From assembly GCA_965237635.1 (NCBI GenBank), contig CBDEFX010000002.1:744001-808000 (forward strand): 64,000 bases of DNA. The letters run 5' to 3'. Numbering within the stretch: the first letter of the stretch is position 1; each line of letters opens with the position of its first letter. The position numbers and the translations under genes were made by a program. Below are positions 1 to 7,614 of the stretch, in pieces. Below the pieces are notes generated by a model that had not been told where the DNA came from, did no database searches, and saw nothing but the letters and a program-made list of their open reading frames with translations. Origin of the DNA: CBDEFX01 sp965237635 (GTDB taxonomy: Bacteria > Chloroflexota > Dehalococcoidia > Lucifugimonadales > CAUZJF01).

Positions 1-670
1 CACCGCGTCGCCGCCGATGGGACCCAGAGCAGGATCGATACGATGAGCCTTACCGTTGTTGTATCCAGTGGCCCAGATCTTGCCGGCACTGTCGACAGCA
101 ACTCCGGTCGGGCCCACATTCTGGTCTGAGAGAACTACATTGCCTATGAAAGTACCGTCGTTCAGGAGATGGCCGATCGTTCTTCTATTGGGGTCCAGCG
201 AATGAGCAGTCCAAACATGATCGTTGCCGTCGACAACGCAGCCTTGGGCGCGTCCGGCGCCTGCCCCGTGCGGGAATCCGCCAAGGAAAGTCCCGTCGGG
301 CGCATACTTATTGATTAGGTTCCCGTTCAGCTGGGTATTCCACACGTTGCCCTGACTGTCGATACGCAATCCGTAGCTGTCGGGAGAGAACTGGCCAGCC
401 CAGTTTGTACTAGTTGCCGGTGGCCCTATCGAAGTGCCGGCAGGGTCACCGTTTACCCCGGTCAACGTAAGGGCTGTGTCCCACCTCAGTAGACCTCTGG
501 CCGACCAGATGACGCCGTTCGGGTCGATCAGTCCGCCGTAGCCACCGAATCCCAAACTTCCGATAGCATGCTCGGTTCGAATAATGGTTCCAGAGCCCGG
601 GACGTCATACTTGCCCCCCATGACTAGATCGAACTTACTCGAACCGCTGGAGAATACACACCGCAGTAGA
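1..670 (-). pseudogene. NHL/SMP-30-like beta-propeller protein, fragment
   Basis: An uninterrupted minus-strand frame runs from the window edge to the IS256 end at 671, with no start codon inside. The translation has repeated blade motifs of the NHL or virginiamycin-B-lyase-like beta-propeller type: IDSQGNVWNTQLNG, VDGNDHVWTAHSLDPN and VDSAGKIWATGYNNG, each a (V/I)D-x-x-G-x-(V/I)W unit about 45-60 residues apart. Such proteins are usually extracytoplasmic binding or lyase-like proteins; no catalytic residues can be assigned here. The N-terminal part is missing because the frame meets the IS element, and the sequence on the other side of the IS belongs to a different gene. The C-terminal end lies outside the window. 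The fold is likely; the function is unknown. Confidence 0.7.
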
Positions 671-2030
671 GTCCCAGGAAGTGGTGTAAGAGGGAGAGGG
701 TCTGGAGAAAGAGAGACCACCGCGTCATCCTTAGCGGGCAAAGAAGAAAGCTCGAGAAAGGAGGACAACAGTGGTTAAGGAAAGGATGGACCTGCTGGAG
801 CTATTGCGCAGGGGGGGAATGGACGGTGACGTGGACTTCCTACGGGAGGCACTGAGAGTGCTGGTAGAGGGGATCATGGATGCGGAGGTGTCATCGAGGA
901 TCGGTGCTGAGTATGGAGAACGCAGCCCTGAGCGGGTGACTCAGCGCAACGGGTATCGGTCCCGGGCGTGGGATACCCGTGTGGGGACTATGGAGCTGCA
1001 CATCCCGAAGCTTCGAGAGGGGAGCTACTTCCCGAGCCTGCTGGAGCCACGGCGTCGCAGCGAGCGAGCTCTGCTGGCGGTCATTCAGCAGGCCTACGTG
1101 GAAGGGGTATCCACAAGGCGGGTGGATGACCTGGTCAAGGCCCTGGGGTGTGAGGGTATCTCCAAGAGCCAGGTGTCGCGTATCTGTCAGGAGCTGGACG
1201 TGGTGGTGGATGGCTTCCTGGGCCGTCCGCTGGACGGTGGACCCTACCCTTACCTGTGGCTGGACGCACTGACCCAGAAGGTCAGGGAGGACGGCAGGAT
1301 CGTCAACGTCAGCGTGGTGGTGGCGACGGCCGTCAATGGCGAGGGCAAGCGGGAGATCATTGGGATGGGCGTGGGTACCAGTGAAGACGGCGCCTTCTGG
1401 CTGGCCTTCCTACGCTCGCTGTCCGCCAGGGGCCTCAGCGGGGTGGAGCTGGTGGTATCGGACGCTCATCAGGGACTCCGCGGCGCCATCGCCGCAGTCT
1501 TCGGCGGAGCCAACTGGCAACGGTGGCCGCACCCACTTCATGACCAACCTGCTCACTCGGGTACCCAGAAGAGTCCAACCATGGATGGCCACCATGGTCT
1601 GCACCATCTACCAGCAACCCTCCCCCGATGAGGTACACGCCCAACTCGATAGGGTGACCGATCAACTCGGAGACCGGTTCCCTCAGGTGGCCTCTCTACT
1701 GGACGAGGCTGGACCCGATATCCTGGCCTTCTCCAGCTTCCCTGTCGCCCACTGGAAGAAGATCTGGTCCAACAACCCCCTGGAGCGTCTCAACAAGGAG
1801 ATCAGGCGTCGCACCGATGTCGTGGGCATCTTCCCTAACCGACCAGCCGTGCGTCGCCTGGTTGGCGCCGTCCTCGCTGAACAGCACGACGAATGGGCCG
1901 TCGGCCGCCGATACATCACACCTGTCGTGCTGATCCTAAACGAAGCTCTTCCGGAGGCCGATCTCGCGGAGGCGACAGCCGCCTAAACAACATCAACAGG
2001 ATGACGCACTCTTACACCACTTGACGGGAC
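671..2030 (+). mobile_element. IS256-family insertion sequence (copy A)
   Basis: The element is bounded by imperfect 22-bp inverted repeats: 671-692 and the reverse complement of 2009-2030, with 19 of 22 positions identical and a shared core AAGTGGTGTAAGAG. It carries one transposase gene, frameshifted. No 8-9 bp target duplication is seen (left flank ends CGCAGTAGA, right flank begins GTGACCGCC). The two flanks belong to unrelated minus-strand genes, a beta-propeller on the left and a primase-helicase on the right. This points to a deletion or recombination between IS copies rather than simple insertion. Confidence 0.8.
771..1986 (+). pseudogene. IS256-family transposase, single-base frameshift
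   Basis: This is a mutator/IS256-type DDE transposase. The first frame (771 to about 1525) contains the family N-terminus, the NGYRSR motif, the first catalytic Asp in LWLDALTQKV and the second in VVSDAHQGL. After NWQR the frame turns to nonsense, and the family sequence resumes in another frame as THFMTNLL, ending with the catalytic Glu region NPLERLNKEIRRR. Removing one G from the run in CGGTGGCCGC at 1521-1530 restores the usual QRCRTHFM junction and gives one frame of 404 residues, the normal length for the family. The element is therefore probably not autonomous unless the extra base is a sequencing error. Confidence 0.85.
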
Positions 2031-2407
2031 GTGACCGCCTGAATGACCCCTTGGAGAACTGGTAGCGGAGGGTTAGCGAGGCTCAAGATATCAGCAACGA
2101 CATCGTTGGGGGGCCGCGCAGGCTTCTCGTCGTCCTTGTCAATCTTGACAAAGTTGGCCAGCCTATCAAGCGTGCCCTTGAGAGATGTATTCGTGAAGTG
2201 GCGGCTGCCGATCCCGTCGAAGCCTTCGGGTACTTCGACGAGGACATCCCCAAGACGGAAGAATCTAGGGTTGGGTTGATTGGCCGACAGCATCAAGTGT
2301 AGGCACTCGGCAGTAATGTCGCGCATGTGACGCCCCGAGACCAGAATCTTGGGACGGACGTCCTCCATTTCGACTGCTCGCTGGGCTAGAAGATTATCCT
2401 TGCTCAC
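2031..2407 (-). pseudogene. Phage/plasmid primase-helicase, N-terminal fragment
   Basis: The frame from GTG 2407 (preceded by GGAGG at 5 nt) overlaps the end of the upstream primase gene by 14 bp, a typical coupled arrangement. The translated segment NPRFFRLGDVLVEV followed by ARPPNDVVADILSL and PPLPVLQGVIQAV resembles the N-terminal region found in many phage and plasmid primase-helicase proteins (P4/DUF927-like), ahead of a missing helicase domain. At 2030 the gene runs into the IS256 end and stops within it at 2012. The ATPase portion is absent from the window. Identification rests on motif style and on the neighbouring primase; moderately sure. Confidence 0.6.
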
Positions 2408-3290
2408 CGAGCCCTCCAACTGAGACACCTAACCTTGACGCCAGCTTCGTTAGCCTCCCTTGTCCACAACCTGCCCAACACTTCCAGCCCCGAACTGGGT
2501 GAAGTGACAGACTGGGATGATGGTCTTCGTGGAGAGGGCAACGAGCTAGAACTCCAGCGTTGCCAGACGGCTGTGGAGCAAAGCCGCCGGTGGCCAGGAA
2601 ATCGTTGATGGCCTCGAACACTAGTGTTAACCATGTCGGAGCTTCAGGATACTGGCCCCTCTTCGACGACGACGCGGAAGCCGTTACCCTTACGGCGGGG
2701 AAGGCTTCCTCCAGGTCCCCTATCGAGAAACGTTGATCGGTCCGGCAGACTACGACGCGGGCGTAGGGTCGGGTGTAGTACTTAAGGTTCTGGAACCCTG
2801 GCAATCTGAGCACCCTGGCGCGGTCACACGCGTTGCCATCCCCTCCGTGATGTGCGGCTATGGCCCGGTTGATACTTTCTACGCGGTCTAGGTCTTCACA
2901 GGGGGTCTCCAGCAGCCAAAGGGCCTGAAACTTCGCAGGGCTGGTCTCCACCACCACAGATGGCGCCACAGGAAGGGCCCGCGGCGCGCCAGAGTCGAAG
3001 TCGCTCCAGGTGGCTGAGGCGGGGCCACACGCCTCGGCCGTGCCGCGGTGGTGCTTTCTCGGTACGACGTCGTAGTACACGTTGCCTCGGCCATCGAACT
3101 CTTCCACGTGGTGCGCCCAGTCACCTTTTCCCTTGACTACCCTGACCGAGAAGAAACGCTGGACCACCGATCCTGCAGAGAGTATGACCCTAACCTCCAG
3201 ATAGGCGGAGTCAGGAGCCGACTCCAACAGTGCCGCTGCTATCGATATCGCGTCCTTGAGCGCGACATCGGTGCCGAGCTTGTCAGACAT
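2394..3290 (-). CDS. PrimPol/RepB-like DNA primase with C-terminal zinc finger
   Basis: Predicted replication protein of a phage- or plasmid-derived element. The N-terminal two-thirds look like the RepB-type archaeo-eukaryotic primase fold used by mobile elements (segments PAKFQALWLLETP, RVLRLPGFQNLKY and RPYARVVV). The C-terminus has a CHC2-like zinc motif, CPLHEDHHPSLSLHP then CWAGCGQG, of the type found in DnaG-like primases. I chose ATG 3290 (MSDKLGTDV) rather than 3332 because GGAG lies 7 nt upstream of it. The gene sits in a minus-strand cluster with an excisionase-like HTH gene upstream and a primase-helicase fragment downstream. That order fits an integrated element that has lost its other end to the IS256. 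Confidence 0.65.
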   Translation of the reverse strand: MSDKLGTDVALKDAISIAAALLESAPDSAYLEVRVILSAGSVVQRFFSVRVVKGKGDWAHHVEEFDGRGNVYYDVVPRKHHRGTAEACGPASATWSDFDSGAPRALPVAPSVVVETSPAKFQALWLLETPCEDLDRVESINRAIAAHHGGDGNACDRARVLRLPGFQNLKYYTRPYARVVVCRTDQRFSIGDLEEAFPAVRVTASASSSKRGQYPEAPTWLTLVFEAINDFLATGGFAPQPSGNAGVLARCPLHEDHHPSLSLHPVRGWKCWAGCGQGRLTKLASRLGVSVGGLGEQG

Positions 3291-3501
3291 CTTGCTGCTC
3301 CAGCCCTTTTGGTGTGGTGGTGCTTTCGTCACCGGAAAGGACGTCCCGGAGGACCTTGTTCCAGAGCCTATCCCACGCTACTACGCGATCACCATGCGTC
3401 CACCGGACTCGAATGTCCAAGGGATTCCCGACGCGTGGCGCTCCTGAGCGAGCTCGTCCATTGGGGCGGGGCCTAGTCAAGGGTAGATACCTTTCGCCCA
3501 T
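3283..3501 (-). CDS. Small protein in phage-like replication cluster
   Basis: A 72-residue frame overlaps the end of the HTH gene by 29 bp and the start of the primase by 8 bp, as expected for a packed phage-type operon. The middle part, DIRVRWTHGDRVVAWDRLWN, has plausible composition, but the family is not recognised and no strong ribosome-binding site precedes ATG 3501. It may be real or incidental. Confidence 0.35.
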   Translation of the reverse strand: MGERYLPLTRPRPNGRARSGAPRVGNPLDIRVRWTHGDRVVAWDRLWNKVLRDVLSGDESTTTPKGLEQQDV

Positions 3502-3682
3502 CGGAGTCCATAAGGCGTTGAAGGTCGAGAACGTCGATAAGCCAGACCAGGCCAACCTTCTCAGCATCTAGTCTGCCTTCCCGAAGCCAGCGCCGAATCG
3601 TCTCCTGGTGCCGTCCCGTAAGCCTCGCAACATCTTGTACAGTGAGCTTGCCGTCGAGATATGTAGGTATTGATGTGCTCAT
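3473..3682 (-). CDS. Excisionase-like / MerR-type helix-turn-helix protein
   Basis: A 69-residue protein with the helix-turn-helix seen in excisionases and MerR-like small DNA binders: LTVQDVARLTGRHQETIRRW (residues 13-32) followed by LREGRLDAEKVGLVWLI, the small wing that precedes substrate recognition. Proteins of this kind act as recombination directionality factors or repressors in integrative elements. It is the first gene of the minus-strand cluster that continues with a small protein and a primase. No integrase is visible next to it, so whether it is an excisionase or a regulator cannot be decided. Confidence 0.7.
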   Translation of the reverse strand: MSTSIPTYLDGKLTVQDVARLTGRHQETIRRWLREGRLDAEKVGLVWLIDVLDLQRLMDSDGRKVSTLD

Positions 3683-3798
3683 GCGAAGTTCAAGAAAACA
3701 GAACCGCCGCTAGCATTGTCGCTAACGGCAGTTTTCCATATACGCCTGGGGTTGTCAGCTTAAGTTAGAGAGGAGGCCCTAACTCAAGAAGGATGAAT

Positions 3799-4206
3799 CT
3801 AGCCAAACTGCTCCTGCATATCTGGCTGGCGGGCGATAAGCAGCGATCCCCTCAGCTTGTTGACATGGTCTGCGATGGCCGAATGGCTATAGTCTTTGTG
3901 AACCATACTAAGCTCTTCGTAAATATCGGGGGCGTCATCCGGGTACTTTTCCGCTAGCCGTTCAAGGTGTTCCCGTCGGCTTTGGAGCTCTGAGTTCTTC
4001 CAAGTGGCCAGTTCGGCCCACGACATACCTGGCGGCCTGATGCGATGGAACAGCAATTCCACGACCTCATCCAGATCCGGTCCGCCACGGCGCTCTTCGG
4101 GCTCCACCATACCCTGGCTCTTGAAGTACCGCCTAATCTCCTCGCGTCTCTCGTCGTAGTGCTGCTTTTCACGCTCCCAGTCTTGTGGAGTCGCCTCGTC
4201 TGGCAC
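3799..4206 (-). CDS. Hypothetical protein, charged helical
   Basis: A 135-residue frame rich in Glu, Arg and Asp with predicted helices and no membrane segment or signal peptide. I do not recognise the family. It overlaps the end of the upstream gene by 38 bp on the same strand, so the two are probably translated together. It lies between the phage-like cluster and dnaN and may be part of the same accessory segment. Confidence 0.45.
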   Translation of the reverse strand: MPDEATPQDWEREKQHYDERREEIRRYFKSQGMVEPEERRGGPDLDEVVELLFHRIRPPGMSWAELATWKNSELQSRREHLERLAEKYPDDAPDIYEELSMVHKDYSHSAIADHVNKLRGSLLIARQPDMQEQFG

Positions 4207-4822
4207 GGTGGCCCCCTTCAGCCCGGCCCTGTATAGAGACGTACCGGGGTTGGCCCTCGGCCAATCTCCAGCCCGCTGGTTGCCCCTCAGGAGTCGTATA
4301 GAACCTGCCTGCGTATCCCCCGAAGTTGGGGTTTATCAGTCCTGAGTGCACCGAAGCGGTTGGATCAGGTCCGCTCCACCGTGGTACGGGTTCTCGCAGA
4401 TCGATGTAGGGATCTTGAAGCCCGGCTTCCATATACCTTTCACGATCAGCCCTCCACCGGGTCCTCTGCCCATGTGCTTCCCCCAATGTGTGGAGTAGTG
4501 AATAAGGTGCCCAGTCGCATCGCAGCCCCCACGAGTAGGTGAATTCTCGCAACTCTTCTACTTGGCCTAACAGTTCAGGAGACTCGTTCAACTCCGCCAT
4601 GGCGGCCTCCAAGCGCCTCCACTCTGCGGCGTGGTCCTGTAGGCTCGACGTCGGGATCAGTTGGTTGGTTGTGACATCTAGGAGCGGAGTGACTCGTGGG
4701 TAAAGCAGGTCGAGTCGATCCCGGAACTCCGGCTCCTCGCCGAACCGGAACCACAGGCTGTTGGCGCAGTTGACGGCCCTCGCGTTCGGATGGACTAGGT
4801 CGTACTGGCCTCCGGCACTCAT
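4169..4822 (-). CDS. Hypothetical protein, 217 residues
   Basis: A 217-residue frame, family not recognised. It is soluble-looking, with aromatic-rich stretches (LWFRFGEEPEFRDRL, GYAGRFYTTPEG) and no metal-binding or nucleotide-binding motif that I can see. Its last residues (SIQGRAEGGHRARRG) look less protein-like and overlap the next gene, so the true C-terminus might differ by a frameshift. Upstream, 4823-5068 holds no gene. Confidence 0.45.
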   Translation of the reverse strand: MSAGGQYDLVHPNARAVNCANSLWFRFGEEPEFRDRLDLLYPRVTPLLDVTTNQLIPTSSLQDHAAEWRRLEAAMAELNESPELLGQVEELREFTYSWGLRCDWAPYSLLHTLGEAHGQRTRWRADRERYMEAGLQDPYIDLREPVPRWSGPDPTASVHSGLINPNFGGYAGRFYTTPEGQPAGWRLAEGQPRYVSIQGRAEGGHRARRGDSTRLGA

Positions 4823-5068
4823 GCCGGTATTGTAGCCCGCAACCCCACTAGGATTCTAGCACAGACCACTAGTTCAATCGCGAGGGGTGATCAGTTTGGA
4901 TTTAGGGCTCAGGGAAGTTCGCCAAACGAAGACCAGAGCGTAGCGGCGGCCAAGCAGAGGAAGCCAGTTGTCTCAACGCCGGGTGTGGCTACCCGGCTGC
5001 GACTATGTCACGGCTCCGGACACGGGGGATTGCGAAGGCGATTCTGAAAGGATATCCGCGATTTGTAC

Positions 5069-6202
5069 TCACCACTGAACAAACATCGGCATGACGACGT
5101 GGACGTACTGATCGTCGCCCACACGCCTGAGCACACCGGGACTCGAGGGGCTCGTCGTCTCTAGAGCTACCTCGCCCTCTTGGAGGACGTCTAGTACCTC
5201 CGCCAGGTACTTGCTGTTCAGGGCGATCTTGGCCTCGCTGCCCTCCACACGGGCATCGACCTCCCCCTGGTTGTCACCGAGCTCTTCGGCCTTGGACGAG
5301 ATTGACAGCTTGCCTGGAGAATCGTCGGCCCCGCCCGTCATGTGTAGGCGCACTATTCCACTGCCGTCTCTTGCGAAGATCGAGGCGGTCCTTGTGGCCC
5401 TGAGAAACTCGGGCAGGTCGACCACGACCTTCGTGTCATGGGACTGGGGAATAAGCTGCGCGTAGTTCGGGAACGTACCTTGAATGAGCTGTGTCACGAT
5501 CTCGATGTCGTCCAGCCGGAAGAGGGCCTGGCTCTTGGAGGCAGTAACAGTAAACTCGATCGGCGCTTCCTGGTTTCCGATCAGGCGGTTGACCTCTTGT
5601 AACGCTCTGGCCGGGACGATGAAACTGGCGTCCTCGGAGGTGGGGCCGGATAGCTTCCCTTTGTAGACCGCCAGCCTGAAGCCGTCGGCAGCCGCGAACG
5701 TGAACTCATCGCCCGATATCTCGACCTTTATGCCGGTCAAGACAGGTCGAGAGTCCTCTGTGGCAGCAGCGAACGCCACGTGTGCGATTGCGTTCCGGAG
5801 TACTTGCGCCTCGACTCTTCCCACTACCCCGGATTCCACCGTTGGTATCGGAGGAAAATCATCTGCGTCGGTGCCATTGATATTGGCCTCGAACCGAGCG
5901 CAGCTCACGGCAAGGCTTGTCGGCTGGTTGGACGAGACTATGTCGACTCTCTCAGGAGGCAGAGAATTTACGAACTCGGTCAAGAGCCGGGCTGGAATGG
6001 TGATGGAACCCTCCTCCTCGATCTGGGCTCCAATCCAGGTGCTGATGGCGATCTCGAGATTCGTGGCGGCAAGCTTCAGCCTAGACTGGTCCGTGGATAT
6101 CAATACGTTCTGTGTTATTGGGAGAGTCGTCCGCGTTGCCACAGCCCTCCCTACGGTGGACAGCCCTCGACCGAGATTCTCTTGTAGGCAAGATAGCCGC
6201 AT
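5069..6202 (-). CDS. dnaN: DNA polymerase III subunit beta (sliding clamp)
   Basis: A 377-residue protein of full length for the bacterial beta clamp, which forms a ring around DNA and tethers the replicative polymerase. Three clamp domains can be followed: the N-terminal part with MRLSCLQENLGRGL and TTLPITQNVLI, the middle with RPVLTGIKVEI and DGFRLAVYKG, and the C-terminal part with FPNYAQLIPQ and ALNSKYLAEVLDVL. It ends in HVVMPMFVQW, the C-terminal segment lining the peptide-binding pocket. The start follows a G-rich stretch (GGGGGTGGCGGA). The gene is alone, not beside dnaA or recF. It is bordered upstream by a strong hairpin and on the far side by accessory genes. Confidence 0.95.
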   Translation of the reverse strand: MRLSCLQENLGRGLSTVGRAVATRTTLPITQNVLISTDQSRLKLAATNLEIAISTWIGAQIEEEGSITIPARLLTEFVNSLPPERVDIVSSNQPTSLAVSCARFEANINGTDADDFPPIPTVESGVVGRVEAQVLRNAIAHVAFAAATEDSRPVLTGIKVEISGDEFTFAAADGFRLAVYKGKLSGPTSEDASFIVPARALQEVNRLIGNQEAPIEFTVTASKSQALFRLDDIEIVTQLIQGTFPNYAQLIPQSHDTKVVVDLPEFLRATRTASIFARDGSGIVRLHMTGGADDSPGKLSISSKAEELGDNQGEVDARVEGSEAKIALNSKYLAEVLDVLQEGEVALETTSPSSPGVLRRVGDDQYVHVVMPMFVQW

Positions 6203-6280
6203 TCCGCCACCCCCAAATTAGTATGGGTAGTATAGAGCCGCCGCTAACGGCCGTCAACGCTCCGGTGGCCAAGACACAGA

Positions 6281-6310
6281 ACGGACGCTCCGGCCAGCCG
6301 GAGCGTCCGT
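6281..6310 (-). terminator. Rho-independent type hairpin after cupredoxin gene
   Basis: A perfect 13-bp stem (6281-6293 with 6298-6310) and a 4-nt loop. On the minus strand it lies 30 bp after the stop of the cupredoxin gene and before dnaN; the following bases are only moderately T-rich. Confidence 0.7.
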
Positions 6311-6340
6311 CTCATATCTGCCAGGGATCTAGAGTTCTAA

Positions 6341-6817
6341 CTACTGGACCGTTATCGTTCCCTCCATCCCGTTCGCCTCGTGGAATAGGCAGTAGAACCT
6401 GTGGGTGCCAGCCTCATCGAAGGTGACGGTAACATCGACCTCCTCACCTCCGTCTACGTCCTCGTCTACCTCCCGTGCATCGATGCTGAAGTTATGTATT
6501 TCGGACTCGGCCTTTAGCGTAAAGGTAACCGTCTCACCTACTGCGAACGTAAGCTCGGCCGGAACGAACGCGTACGCTTTGGTATCTCCACCGGGATCTC
6601 CGTTGATAATTGTGACTTGTGTACCCTCATCGTTGGACGGCGTGGTGTCGGCCGGCGAGGAGGCGGTTGGTTCTTCAGTGGGCGTCTGGGCAGGCGCAGC
6701 GGCAGGCGGTGGTGGCGAAGCAGGTGCCGCGGTAGGCGTCGCCTCTTCGCTGCCGCCGCATGCGGCCAGCACCAGCGAAACCACGACAAGGAATATGAGG
6801 GTCAGAATTGGTCGCAT
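6341..6817 (-). CDS. Cupredoxin-domain lipoprotein (plastocyanin-like)
   Basis: A secreted, lipid-anchored blue-copper-type protein. The N-terminus is a lipoprotein signal peptide (ILTLIFLVVVSLVL then lipobox LAAC), followed by a Pro/Ala/Thr-rich linker of about 60 residues and a cupredoxin domain. The expected type-1 copper ligands are visible: His in SEIHNFSI, then Cys, His and Met in YCLFHEANGM. The role is probably periplasmic or surface electron transfer; the partner is unknown. I start it at ATG 6817 because this Met begins the signal peptide and GGAG lies 10 nt upstream; a frame extending to 6868 adds unrelated residues. It is monocistronic and followed by a strong hairpin. Confidence 0.85.
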   Translation of the reverse strand: MRPILTLIFLVVVSLVLAACGGSEEATPTAAPASPPPPAAAPAQTPTEEPTASSPADTTPSNDEGTQVTIINGDPGGDTKAYAFVPAELTFAVGETVTFTLKAESEIHNFSIDAREVDEDVDGGEEVDVTVTFDEAGTHRFYCLFHEANGMEGTITVQ

Positions 6818-7002
6818 GGGCTTGATACTCCGTTGAACGGACTCGACTTGGTGAACCTTTTCACACATCGTAGCAGTTTGCAGGGTTCTCGGTCAACGAG
6901 CCACTCACGAGCGGATCACGACAACGAACGTGGCCAGACCCGGTGGTTGGTGCCCGATGGCTGCCTCCCCCCATATGATAAAATAGACTCAAGCTTTCCA
7001 AT

Positions 7003-7355
7003 GGGGACGCGTGGGTTCGACAGGGGATGTCCCTGCGGGATTGCAGGCCGAGGCGCCATCACACCTCGTAAAAAGATGGCAAAACAGTAACTGGCAAGCA
7101 AGAGCTAGCCCTCGCGGCCTAAACGGCCGTGACGTCTACCGTCTCCTCTCCTCGAAGGTGGCGGCTAGGCGACGACATTCGAGGTGCAGTCCGACAGACG
7201 CCGATACGAAGGACTCAAGTACCATCGGCTGGCTGCTACAGGTCCCTCGCTGGTCAGGGCCGTAGGAGCGAGACATAAAGCACCAGCTAAGCCTGTAGAC
7301 ATCCTAGCCTAGGACTCTTCTGGACGGGGAGTTCGACCCTCCCCCGTCTCCACCA
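7003..7355 (+). ncRNA. ssrA: tmRNA (transfer-messenger RNA)
   Basis: The 5' end has the tmRNA signature GGGGACGCGTGGGTTCGACA and the 3' end has the T-arm GTTCGACC and CCGTCTCCACCA. The 7-bp acceptor stem (7003-7009 with the bases before ACCA) contains a G-U pair at its third position, the alanyl-tRNA synthetase identity element. The tag reading frame 7072-7119 reads KDGKTVTGKQELALAA and stops at TAA 7120-7122; the ALAA end is the usual protease signal. tmRNA rescues stalled ribosomes with SmpB. The 3' end is a common integration site for mobile elements, and copies of it recur downstream. Confidence 0.95.
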
Positions 7356-7365
7356 AGCTACAAAA

Positions 7366-7400
7366 TGAGGTCTCAGCAATCGTCTGATGAGGCCTTTTGT
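7366..7400 (+). terminator. ssrA terminator
   Basis: Hairpin AGGTCTCA (7369-7376) with TGAGGCCT followed by TTTTGT directly after the tmRNA. A diverged copy lies at about 23610-23640. Confidence 0.7.
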
Positions 7401-7443
7401 ATCTAACAACCGGTTCCGGGAGATAGACCCAGTGTAGTTGTGA

Positions 7444-7457
7444 CCCCGTCTCCACCA
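7444..7457 (+). repeat. Partial copy of ssrA 3' end
   Basis: CCCCGTCTCCACCA exactly matches the last 14 bases of ssrA, 102 bp downstream of it. No tRNA-like structure precedes it, so it reads as an attachment-site scar. Confidence 0.6.
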
Positions 7458-7602
7458 TAACAACCCAGCCCAACTGCCATTGCTCCCACCTAGTTCTGAG
7501 CTACGAGAATTGGGTTGCTATCAGGGAGTCCATGATGTCTTCAATCTCCCTCATATGCAGTGACACTCTCATTTGCTTCATGGCTTCATAGCGGCCCTGG
7601 CG

Positions 7603-7608
7603 TATAAT
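7603..7608 (+). promoter_or_regulatory. -10 element of MalT-like gene, leaderless
   Basis: TATAAT lies 6 nt before ATG 7615, so transcription would start at or next to the start codon. The segment GGCGTATAATTCGCC is itself a near-palindrome. The same block, with the same spacing, precedes the paralogue at 35755. Confidence 0.65.
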
Positions 7609-7614
7609 TCGCCT

